Source: an uncultured Lentisphaeraceae bacterium
Lineage (GTDB): Bacteria > Verrucomicrobiota > Kiritimatiellia > RFP12 > DVOR01
Assembly: GCA_946056345.1 (NCBI GenBank)
Contig: CAMGJH010000109.1
Location: 1-5,088, forward strand
DNA: 5,088 nucleotides
Reading direction: 5' to 3'
Part shown: one piece after another, positions 1-5,088 of the stretch
Position numbering within the stretch: the first letter of the stretch is position 1
Layout: the number at the start of each line of letters is the position of its first letter
Translations under genes and position numbers: made by a program
Notes under the pieces: generated by a model
Database searches by the model: none
Told to the model about the DNA's origin: nothing
Seen by the model: only the letters and a program-made list of their open reading frames with translations

Positions 1-2
1 TC

Positions 3-132
3 GAGGGTCACCCCGGGCCTACCTTGAGGCGAACCTGGGGCGGACAAAAATGTAAAGCGGTCGGGGGCCAAAATGAACCCGGCCCGGGTTGAGGGTCAAC
101 TCGGGCCTACTTCGAGGCGAACTCGGGGCGGA
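3..132. repeat. Diverged direct repeat, two 42-bp copies
   Basis: Copy 1 (3-44) and copy 2 (91-132) match at 36 of 42 positions with no gaps. Five of the six differences are C/T transitions. Both begin GAGGGTCA and end GGGGCGGA. A shorter related pair follows each copy: 71-91 and 137-157, both of the form AAATGRACCYGG..CGGGTTG, match at 17 of 21 positions. The core ACCTGGGGCGG appears at 33-43 and 143-153, with a variant at 121-131. The period is 88 bp for the long copies and 66 bp for the short ones, so the second unit lacks about 22 bp. No protein family is recognisable in any frame. The array may extend past the left edge of the window. Its function is unknown; it could be an intergenic repeat family or a decayed tandem array. 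Confidence 0.75.
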
Positions 133-217
133 TGCGAAATGGACCTGGGGCGGGTTGCCTGGCGGAGCAGGCCAATACACCACGCTTACCCTACCCCCAG
201 CAAAACGCTTAATCACT

Positions 218-297
218 GCGCAAGTGCCCGAAGGGTACTTGCGCCGGGGTGGAGCGCCCCGCGCTCCCGAGGGGCGTGGGGGCGAGTAGCCCCCGCG
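218..297. other. Cluster of three consecutive hairpins
   Basis: Three inverted repeats sit in 80 bp. Hairpin 1 has a 12-bp stem (218-229 with 233-244), a GAA loop, and one G-T pair (226/236) that would be a G-U wobble in + strand RNA. Hairpin 2 has a perfect 7-bp stem GGAGCGC/GCGCTCC (251-257 with 261-267) and a CCC loop. Hairpin 3 has a 9-bp stem (275-283 with 289-297), a GAGTA loop and one T-G pair (277/295). None is followed by a T tract on either strand, so none is a canonical intrinsic terminator. The cluster lies upstream of the predicted sbcD promoter and so outside the sbcD transcript. It could be the 3' end of an upstream transcript, a repetitive palindromic element, or part of an unannotated structured RNA. 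Confidence 0.6.
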
Positions 298-337
298 TGC
301 CGCCGCTAACCGCTGGCGCGCGCAGCCGCCTTCCCGC

Positions 338-366
338 TTGCATTTTGGCGCGTTTTGTGCTATCTT
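338..366 (+). promoter_or_regulatory. Predicted sigma70-type promoter of sbcDC
   Basis: The -35 candidate is TTGCAT (338-343) and the -10 candidate is TATCTT (361-366), with a 17-bp spacer inside a locally AT-richer stretch. The -35 matches consensus at only 3 of 6 positions and the -10 at 4 of 6. Support comes from the second promoter in this window (4785-4813), which has the same GCTTG....GCTATC arrangement at identical distances. Transcription would start near 373, giving a leader of about 120 nt before the sbcD ATG. A 4-bp inverted repeat GTGC/GCAC (357-360 and 369-372) flanks the -10 box, but it is too short to call an operator. Confidence 0.5.
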
Positions 367-483
367 GGGCACGTCTTTTGTAGGAGGAGGTGTGGCCTGG
401 CGTTGTGCCGAGGAGGTTTCCATTTCCGCTTCGTCGTCTGGCGCTCAGTTTGGGCGTGGCGAGCCATTGTGGCGAGACGTGTT

Positions 484-488
484 AGGAG
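484..488 (+). promoter_or_regulatory. Ribosome binding site of sbcD
   Basis: AGGAG lies 6 nt before the ATG at 495. A TGA in the sbcD frame at 489-491 rules out a start further upstream, so this site and the ATG fix the N-terminus. Two stronger purine-rich motifs, AGGAGGAGG (382-390) and GAGGAGG (410-416), lie further up the leader and are not at a workable distance for sbcD. Confidence 0.8.
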
Positions 489-494
489 TGAACT

Positions 495-1736
495 ATGCGG
501 GTTATTCATACATCCGATTGGCATCTGGGGGCGCGGCTGCACGAGCAGGAGCGGCTCACGGAGCATCGGCAGTTTTTGACGGAGTTGGTGGCGATTGTCG
601 AGCGCGAGGGGGCTGAGGCGCTGCTTGTGGCCGGGGACATCTTTGACACGCGCCAGCCGAGCGCGTCGGCCCAGGCGCTTTACTTCGATTTTTTGGCGGA
701 GATGGCCAAGCGGACGGCGTGCCGGAAGATTATCGTGACGGCGGGGAACCACGACTCGGCTAGTCAGCTGTCGGCGGCGCGTCCGGTGCTGTCGCGGTTG
801 GGGATTGAGGTGGTGGCGAATGCCAGTGCGGAGGTGACCGGGGAGGTCATCGTGGTGCCGCAGGCAGATGGTCAGCCGGGGTTGGCGGTGGCGGCGGTGC
901 CCTTTATGAGCGAGGGTGAACTGGCGAATCTGGCGCGGCAGCACGGTCAGGCGGTGGAAGGGGAGTTGCGCGAGCGTGCGGCGGCGGGCTTCCGGGCGCA
1001 CTATGCGGCCGTGATTGCGGCGGCACGGGAGGCGGGCGCGGGTGCGCCGGTGGTGGCGATGGGCCACTGCACGGTGGCGGGCGCGCTGTTGAGCGATGAG
1101 CGCAGCGAGCGGGGTCGGGCGATTGGTGGGGTGGAGGCCCAGCTGGCGAGCGCCTTTGCCGGGGCGGACTATGTGGCGTTGGGCCACTTGCATATTGCCC
1201 AGAGCGTGGGGGGCGTGGAGACGATGCGTTATAGCGGCGCGCCGTTGGCGATGAGTTTTGCCGAGGCGGCGCAGCCGAAGCAGGTGTTGGTGGTGGACTT
1301 TGGAGCGCGCGCGGGCGACCCGGTGACGGTGCGGCCGGTGGAGCTTGCGGCGCCGCTTCCGCTCTGGACGCTTTCGGGCACGGCCGAGGTGGTGCAGGCG
1401 GCGCTCACCGCGTTGGTGGCCGAGCACGGGGCGGAGGTGGGTTATGTGGCCGCGCGCGTGACGGAGGGGGAGGGGGAACTGCTCGCCTTTTGGCCGGCGC
1501 TGGATGCGTTGGTGGAGGGGAGCGCGCTTAAGCTGCTATTGAAGGAGGATGCCCGGCCGCAAGCGCGGCTACGCAGTGCGTTGATGGATGGCGGTGTGGG
1601 GCGGACGTTGCGCGAGATGACGCCCTTGGAGGTGGCGAAGATGCGCCTGGCGGAGGAGACAACGCTCTCGGAGGCTGAGCGGGAGCGCTATGGGAAGATG
1701 GTTGAAGAGGTGATTGCAGAGGAGGTGGCACAATGA
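495..1736 (+). CDS. sbcD: SbcD, nuclease subunit of the SbcCD (Mre11-Rad50-like) complex
   Basis: This 413-residue protein is the metal-dependent nuclease subunit of SbcCD, a cytoplasmic DNA-repair complex. The family acts as an ATP-dependent dsDNA exonuclease and ssDNA/hairpin endonuclease, clearing hairpins and protein-blocked ends. The calcineurin-like phosphoesterase fold is intact: D8 and H10 in HTSDWHLG, D48 in AGDIFDT, N85/H86 in AGNHDS, H191 in MGHCTV, and H231/H233 in GHLH. All predicted two-metal ligands are therefore present. The family-typical RYSGAPL stretch follows at 245-251. The C-terminal third (about 285-413) matches the usual SbcD capping and SbcC-binding region in position and length. 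Length is close to E. coli SbcD (about 400 residues). The ATG at 495 gives the conserved MRVIHTSD start, and an in-frame TGA at 489 excludes a longer form. Its stop codon overlaps the sbcC start (ATGA). Ala codons here are mostly GCG, unlike the GCC-rich second half of sbcC. Function is assigned with high confidence by family; no activity is shown here. Confidence 0.96.
   Translation: MRVIHTSDWHLGARLHEQERLTEHRQFLTELVAIVEREGAEALLVAGDIFDTRQPSASAQALYFDFLAEMAKRTACRKIIVTAGNHDSASQLSAARPVLSRLGIEVVANASAEVTGEVIVVPQADGQPGLAVAAVPFMSEGELANLARQHGQAVEGELRERAAAGFRAHYAAVIAAAREAGAGAPVVAMGHCTVAGALLSDERSERGRAIGGVEAQLASAFAGADYVALGHLHIAQSVGGVETMRYSGAPLAMSFAEAAQPKQVLVVDFGARAGDPVTVRPVELAAPLPLWTLSGTAEVVQAALTALVAEHGAEVGYVAARVTEGEGELLAFWPALDALVEGSALKLLLKEDARPQARLRSALMDGGVGRTLREMTPLEVAKMRLAEETTLSEAERERYGKMVEEVIAEEVAQ
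1721..1725 (+). promoter_or_regulatory. Ribosome binding site of sbcC, inside the sbcD 3' end
   Basis: GGAGG, within the longer purine stretch AGAGGAGG (1718-1725), lies 7 nt before the sbcC ATG at 1733. It is embedded in the last codons of sbcD. Together with the 4-nt ATGA overlap, this points to coupled translation and balanced production of the two subunits. Confidence 0.85.
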
Positions 1737-4408
1737 AGATTTGCCGTGTGTTGTTTGAGAATCTGAATGCGTTGGCCGGGCGCTGGCAGATTGACTTCGA
1801 GGACCCGGCCTTCCAGGATGGCCTCTTTCTGATTACCGGCGATACGGGTGCGGGGAAGACGACAATCCTTGATGCCATCTCCCTGGCGCTCTATGGGCGG
1901 ACGGTCCGCGAGGATATCGCCCAAACGCGCAACGAGGTGATGACGCGCGGGCAGGGTTTCTGCTGCGCAGAGGTGGAGTTCCTCTGCGAAGAGGGGCGCT
2001 TCTGTGCGCATTGGGAGCAGCAACGCGCCCGCAAAAAGGCGCTGGGAAAACTCCAAACCGAGCGATGGTCGTTGCGGGATGTAGCGCGCCAGGTAGAGAT
2101 TGGCGAGCACACGCCCCGGCAGACGCGGCTGAAAGTCGCCGGGCTCGTCGGCCTCTCCTTTGAGCAGTTCCAGCGGACAATGATGCTTGCACAGGGCAAA
2201 TTCGATCAGTTTCTCTGCGCCAAGGAGAACGACCGCGCCGAGATCTTGCAACAGGCCATCGGCAATGACCTCTTTGAGCGGATTGGCCGGCGTATCTTCG
2301 CGCGCAGTCAGGCGGCAAAGGCGCGGCTAGAGGAGCTTCAGACCCGGTTGCAGGAGGTGAGCCCCCTGGGCGAGGCGGCGCGTCAGGAGCTCGTGGAAGC
2401 GCAGCAGGGCATCCAGACCCAGTACGGCGCGTGCGAGGCCAAGTTGAAGGCGCAGGCCGAGGCGTTAGCCGCCTTCCGCCAAAAGGAGGCCGAGGCTAAG
2501 GCCGCGCAGCAGGAGGTTGACCAGCGGTCGCAGGCGGTGGCGCGTGCGGTCGAGGCCGAGGCAAAGGCCGCGCAGACCGCGCAGGAGCGCGCGCAGAAGG
2601 TTCAGGAGGCATTGGCCCAGCAGCAGGAGCGCGCGCCCATCCTTGAGCAGGCCATCGAGCGCGCCCAGCAGCTGCGGCTTGACAAGCAGACGCTCAAGGC
2701 CGCCACCGAGGCGCAGACGCGCAACCGCCGGGCGTTGGACGATGCGCGGGCGGAGGAAGCGGCCTTGACGGAGGGCATTGCCGCAGGAAAGGCGTTGGCC
2801 GAAACGCTCCACTTGGCGTTGAATGAGGCGCAGTGGGTGCCGCCGGATGCCCCCGAACTCGCCGATGATGAACGGGTGGTGCGTGCCAAGCGGTGGCTGG
2901 CGCAGCGGCCAAAGGTCGAGCGCGCCAAGCAGGCGATTGCCGAGGCGAGTGCTGCCTTGGCGGCGGCCGAAGAGCGCTATCAGGCCGAGGATGCCCGTTG
3001 GCAAGCGGGGCAGGAGGTGCTGCGGCGCGCCGAGGAGAATGCCCTCAACGCCCTTCAATTGGCAGCGGCCATTGCCTCGCTGGAAGAACGTCGCCGCGAA
3101 CTGCACGCCGGACAGCCGTGCCCCCTCTGTGGCGCGCTCGATCACCCCTACGCCGAGGGGCAGTTGCCCCAGGAGAGCGACTGCCGCCGCGCGTATAACG
3201 AGGCCGTGGCCGCACGCAAGGCCGCTGAAGCGCGATTGACCGAGGCGCGGCAGGCCTTTGATGGCGCACAGCGCGCGTTACGCAAGCAGGAAAAGGCCGC
3301 CCAGCAGGCCGCCGAGGACTATCAGTCCGAGAAGCAGCAGTTGGAGCAGGCGTTTGCCGCCCTACGTGCCACGGTGGAGGCCAACGAAACCGCCCTCGGC
3401 CGAACCCTTGAGCAAGTGCGCAACCTGGCGCAGACGCAGGAGACCTTCGATGAGGCGCAGCGTAAGGCCCAGGTGCAGGTGGCCGCCACCCAGGCCGCGT
3501 TGGAAGCGCTGGGGGTGGCGGGCGATCCTGAGCGGTTGCGCGCCCAATTGCAGGCCGCGTGCGATCGTGCCCGGGAGGCGTGCGCCCAGGCCGAGGCCAC
3601 CCTTGCCGCCGCCAAGAGCGCCCATCAGGCCGCCATCACCGAGCGTGAGCACGCTCAAGAACGCCAGGCGGCCGCGTTGACCGCGCTCGAAGCGCAGCGC
3701 GTGCAGTGTCCGGACCCCGCCGCGCAGGCCGAGGCGGTGGCCGCGCTTGAGGCGCAGGTCAAGGCCTTGGCGGCCACGCTCGTGGAGCACACGGCGGCCT
3801 TGCGCGAGGATGATAGCCGCCGGGCGCGTCTGAGCGAGCTGCAGCGCGAGATTGCCGAGGCCACTCCCTTGGCCGCGCAGTGGAAGCAGCTGAATGCCTG
3901 GCTCGGCGGCGCGAATGGCGATGCCTTCAAGCGTTATGCCCAGGGGATTACCCTGCGCGAACTACTCGTGGCCGCCAATCCCCACCTGCGCGCGATGACC
4001 CAAGGCCGTTACGAGATGGTCTGGGATCCCGACGTGACCGATGCCGATGAGTTGCTGCCCGCGATCCTCGATCACAATCAGGGCGAGACCTTGCGCGCGG
4101 TCTCCAACATCTCTGGTGGCGAGCGCTTTCAGGTCTCCTTAGCCTTGGCGTTGGGCCTCTCGGAGATGGCCGGTAGCCGTATCGCCGTCGACTCGCTCTT
4201 CCTTGATGAAGGCTTCGGCACCCTCGATGGCGCAGCCCTTGAGGCCGCACTCGACACCCTCTGCCGGCTTCAGCAAAAGGGCAAGCAGATAGGTGTCATC
4301 TCCCACGTCACCGAGGTGGGCAGTCGGATTCAAACGAAGATCCAGCTTCGCAAAAACGGGGGCGGCACCAGCACCCTCTCCGGCGCCGGCGTAAGCACCC
4401 CGCGCTAG
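1733..4408 (+). CDS. sbcC: SbcC, Rad50/SMC-like ATPase subunit of SbcCD
   Basis: This 891-residue ATPase partners SbcD; ATP binding and hydrolysis by its head dimer gate the nuclease on DNA ends and hairpins. The N-terminal half-head carries Walker A GDTGAGKTT (36-44) and the Q-loop MLAQGKFDQF (Q154). Residues about 190-455 form an Ala/Glu/Gln-rich coiled coil. The Rad50-type zinc hook is CPLC (C463, C466) within GQPCPLCGALDHPYAEG. The returning coil covers about 475-715. The C-terminal half-head has the ABC signature NISGGERFQ (792-800), Walker B SLFLDEGFGTLD (D825, E826; D-loop L831-D832), and the switch histidine H858 in VISHV. No key residue is missing. At 891 residues it is shorter than E. 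coli SbcC (about 1048), and the missing length is in the coiled-coil arms. The start is fixed by the SD at 1721 and the conserved MKI.R..FENLNAL opening. The last 15 or so residues are Gly/Ser/Thr-rich and look non-conserved. Confidence 0.96.
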   Translation: MKICRVLFENLNALAGRWQIDFEDPAFQDGLFLITGDTGAGKTTILDAISLALYGRTVREDIAQTRNEVMTRGQGFCCAEVEFLCEEGRFCAHWEQQRARKKALGKLQTERWSLRDVARQVEIGEHTPRQTRLKVAGLVGLSFEQFQRTMMLAQGKFDQFLCAKENDRAEILQQAIGNDLFERIGRRIFARSQAAKARLEELQTRLQEVSPLGEAARQELVEAQQGIQTQYGACEAKLKAQAEALAAFRQKEAEAKAAQQEVDQRSQAVARAVEAEAKAAQTAQERAQKVQEALAQQQERAPILEQAIERAQQLRLDKQTLKAATEAQTRNRRALDDARAEEAALTEGIAAGKALAETLHLALNEAQWVPPDAPELADDERVVRAKRWLAQRPKVERAKQAIAEASAALAAAEERYQAEDARWQAGQEVLRRAEENALNALQLAAAIASLEERRRELHAGQPCPLCGALDHPYAEGQLPQESDCRRAYNEAVAARKAAEARLTEARQAFDGAQRALRKQEKAAQQAAEDYQSEKQQLEQAFAALRATVEANETALGRTLEQVRNLAQTQETFDEAQRKAQVQVAATQAALEALGVAGDPERLRAQLQAACDRAREACAQAEATLAAAKSAHQAAITEREHAQERQAAALTALEAQRVQCPDPAAQAEAVAALEAQVKALAATLVEHTAALREDDSRRARLSELQREIAEATPLAAQWKQLNAWLGGANGDAFKRYAQGITLRELLVAANPHLRAMTQGRYEMVWDPDVTDADELLPAILDHNQGETLRAVSNISGGERFQVSLALALGLSEMAGSRIAVDSLFLDEGFGTLDGAALEAALDTLCRLQQKGKQIGVISHVTEVGSRIQTKIQLRKNGGGTSTLSGAGVSTPR

Positions 4409-4436
4409 CGCATAAAGCCAATAGCCACCAAAGCCG

Positions 4437-4473
4437 AGGCGCCAGCGACGGAACGAACCCCTCGCTGGCGCTT
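4437..4473. terminator. Hairpin after sbcC, possible terminator without a U-tract
   Basis: A perfect 10-bp GC-rich stem GCGCCAGCGA/TCGCTGGCGC (4439-4448 with 4462-4471) encloses a 13-nt loop. It extends to 12 bp through a G-T pair (4438/4472) and an A-T pair (4437/4473). It begins 28 nt after the sbcC stop, where an operon terminator is expected. No T run follows on the + strand, so it is not a standard intrinsic terminator. It may instead protect the mRNA 3' end or act with Rho. Confidence 0.5.
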
Positions 4474-4722
4474 GAGGTGCACGCGTGTGCTCAACAGGCC
4501 CCGGTTTTGCGCTAGGGCCCCTTGGCCTCTTCTTGTCTTCGCCCCTACACCAATTTCAACAAGCCCCCCATGGAAGCCCCTTCCGCCCCGGAGGAAGTTT
4601 TCGCCCGGCGTGCGGGAAGTTGCGTAAGGCCGAGGCGCAAAGTTTACCAGCGGCCTGCGGTCAGCACGGAAGGCGGTAATGCGTTCAGCCCCCTCCCTCA
4701 CTTCACGCGAGCGTAGCGCGCA

Positions 4723-4764
4723 CCGTTCTCCGTTCTCCACTCACCGTTCTCCGTTCACCGCTCA
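4723..4764. repeat. Heptamer tandem repeat, six units of CCGTTCW type
   Basis: Six consecutive 7-bp units read CCGTTCT, CCGTTCT, CCACTCA, CCGTTCT, CCGTTCA, CCGCTCA. At a higher level there are two 21-bp units (4721-4741 and 4742-4762) that match at 19 of 21 positions. The array ends 20 bp before the -35 box of the downstream promoter. Short heptameric arrays of this sort can expand or contract by slippage, so copy number may differ between strains. Function is unknown. Confidence 0.8.
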
Positions 4765-4784
4765 GAGATTTTCACAAAATCGGC

Positions 4785-4813
4785 TTGACCCGTGGGTGAA
4801 GTTGGGCTATCAT
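4785..4813 (+). promoter_or_regulatory. Sigma70-type promoter of the GH109-like gene
   Basis: The -35 box TTGACC (4785-4790) and -10 box TATCAT (4808-4813) each match consensus at 5 of 6 positions and are separated by exactly 17 bp. The start would be near 4820, giving a leader of about 54 nt. Short inverted repeats surround the core: ACCC/GGGT (4788-4791 and 4794-4797) and TGGG/CCCA (4803-4806 and 4815-4818), the latter flanking the -10 box. They might be a repressor site but are too short to claim. This promoter means the downstream gene need not depend on sbcDC transcription. Confidence 0.75.
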
Positions 4814-4860
4814 ACCCACAAATCGTCACAGTGGATGTGGCGTGCGAAACAGTCAGTAAG

Positions 4861-4866
4861 AAGGAG
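4861..4866 (+). promoter_or_regulatory. Ribosome binding site of the GH109-like gene
   Basis: AAGGAG, within AAGAAGGAGT (4858-4867), lies 7 nt before the ATG at 4874. It decides the start against an in-frame ATG at 4835, which has no Shine-Dalgarno match and would put 13 extra residues in front of the signal peptide. Confidence 0.85.
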
Positions 4867-4873
4867 TCTAACG

Positions 4874-5088
4874 ATGAGTTTGTTTTCTACCCGCCGCAGT
4901 TTTCTGAAGGCTTCGGGAATGGTTGGGGCCGCCACGGTGATGGGGGCGACCGGCTGCCAGGTGCCGATGCGTAAGCACCCGCATGTGGGCGGTTTGGCGT
5001 GCGCGCCGTTGGAAACGGTGAAGGTGGGTGTGATTGGCCTCGGGATGCGCGGGCCGGGGGCGGTCTACCGCCTGTCGGCGATTCCGGG
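4874..5088 (+). CDS. Tat-exported Gfo/Idh/MocA-family protein, probably glycoside hydrolase family 109 (5' part only)
   Basis: Only the first 71 codons are in the window; the gene runs off the right edge in frame. Residues 5-12 (STRRSFLK) are a textbook twin-arginine motif, followed by a hydrophobic stretch (about 15-27) ending ATGC28. That could be a weak lipobox, so the product is either a Tat-exported lipoprotein or a soluble periplasmic protein. After a linker, TVKVGVIGLGMRGPGAV (48-64) begins a Rossmann NAD(P)-binding fold with GLGMRG as the dinucleotide loop. This wording, followed by a YRLSAIPG-like helix, resembles GH109 enzymes as I know them. That family uses bound NAD+ to hydrolyse alpha-N-acetylgalactosaminides by oxidation, elimination and re-reduction. 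It would act on GalNAc-containing glycans outside the cytoplasm. Another Gfo/Idh/MocA oxidoreductase subfamily is possible, because the catalytic part is not visible. The gene has its own promoter and is probably unrelated in function to sbcDC. Confidence 0.85.
   Translation, partial: MSLFSTRRSFLKASGMVGAATVMGATGCQVPMRKHPHVGGLACAPLETVKVGVIGLGMRGPGAVYRLSAIP

Larger units (their letters stand above)
1..337. other. Non-coding region upstream of the sbcDC promoter
   Basis: No reading frame here looks like a real gene. The longest open frames are on the minus strand (19-423) and in two short plus-strand frames. They are Arg/Pro/Gly-rich, lack convincing ribosome binding sites, and read straight through the repeats and hairpins. 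The recognisable content is the diverged direct repeat (3-132), a weak GCCTG/CAGGC hairpin (157-161 with 168-172), and the three-hairpin cluster (218-297). The stretch 298-337 is very GC-rich and holds nothing else I can name. Confidence 0.6.
4409..4784. other. Non-coding spacer between sbcC and the GH109-like gene
   Basis: No credible gene is seen. The open frames here (minus strand 4405-4740; plus strand 4485-4679 and 4522-4716) overlap each other, lack good ribosome binding sites and show no family motif. Recognisable content is the 12-bp hairpin after sbcC (4437-4473), short competing stems GGAAG/CTTCC/GGAAG followed by TTTT (4572-4601), and the heptamer tandem array (4723-4764). The rest is unexplained. 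Confidence 0.6.

Noticed and set aside
246..282. G-quadruplex candidate from the G runs
   Set aside because: Only three G runs of four or more occur on this strand, with a long gap between the first two, and the Gs are better explained by the hairpin stems.
19..423. Minus-strand open frame of 134 codons upstream of sbcD
   Set aside because: It runs through the direct repeats, the three hairpins and the sbcD promoter, and its product is Arg/Pro-rich with no family resemblance.
338..616. Plus-strand frames overlapping the sbcD start (from 338 and from 355)
   Set aside because: They run into sbcD in another frame, lack a ribosome binding site at their starts, and encode low-complexity sequence.
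360..1427. Long minus-strand open frame of 355 codons
   Set aside because: It is antisense to sbcD, rich in Arg, His and Pro, and has no recognisable motif. Its openness follows from the G-ending codon bias of sbcD.
4572..4601. Possible attenuator: GGAAG (4572-4576), CTTCC (4580-4584), GGAAG (4593-4597), then TTTT
   Set aside because: The alternative pairings are only 5 bp each, and the site lies upstream of the next promoter and well after sbcC, so it has no obvious gene to regulate.
4405..4740. Minus-strand open frame of 111 codons in the sbcC-GH109 spacer, and overlapping plus-strand frames
   Set aside because: There is no convincing ribosome binding site, the start lies in the heptamer array, the composition is Arg-rich, and overlapping frames on the other strand are equally open.
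4835..4873. Upstream in-frame ATG for the GH109-like gene
   Set aside because: No Shine-Dalgarno sequence precedes it, the extension would disrupt the short n-region typical of Tat signals, and AAGGAG is correctly spaced for the ATG at 4874.
1..5088. tRNA, rRNA, CRISPR array, insertion sequence or defence system
   Set aside because: No cloverleaf, rRNA motif, regularly spaced repeat-spacer array, transposase or defence-gene partner is visible. The two long genes are ordinary SbcCD subunits without fusion or missing catalytic residues.

Overview
The window is a high-GC bacterial segment. It carries a complete two-gene sbcD-sbcC operon on the + strand, followed by the 5' end of a secreted Gfo/Idh/MocA-type protein that looks like glycoside hydrolase family 109 (GH109). 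A Tat-exported GH109-like protein, strongly GCG/GTG/GCC-rich codons and G-purine Shine-Dalgarno sites fit a heterotrophic Gram-negative bacterium. Groups rich in such proteins (Planctomycetota, Verrucomicrobiota/Lentisphaerota, Hydrogenedentota) are plausible hosts. That assignment is inference, and there is no rRNA or other marker here to settle it.

Layout: 1-337 has no credible gene. It holds a diverged 42-bp direct repeat (3-44 and 91-132) with shorter related motifs, then three hairpins packed into 218-297. A sigma70-like promoter (338-366) and a leader of about 120 nt lead to sbcD (495-1736). The sbcC start codon overlaps the sbcD stop codon (ATGA), so translation is probably coupled. 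sbcC (1733-4408) encodes an SMC/Rad50-like ATPase with every nucleotide-binding motif and a CPLC zinc hook. The spacer 4409-4784 holds a 12-bp hairpin just after sbcC and a six-unit heptamer tandem array. A second promoter (4785-4813) of the same layout as the first drives the partial GH109-like gene from 4874 past the window end.

Function: SbcD (Mre11-like nuclease) and SbcC (Rad50-like ATPase) form the SbcCD complex, which opens DNA hairpins and processes blocked double-strand ends. The downstream gene belongs to a separate transcription unit in glycan metabolism. I found no previously undescribed multi-gene system. The unexplained material is in the two non-coding regions: the upstream repeat, the triple hairpin cluster, the heptamer array beside a promoter, and the promoter layout shared by both transcription units.
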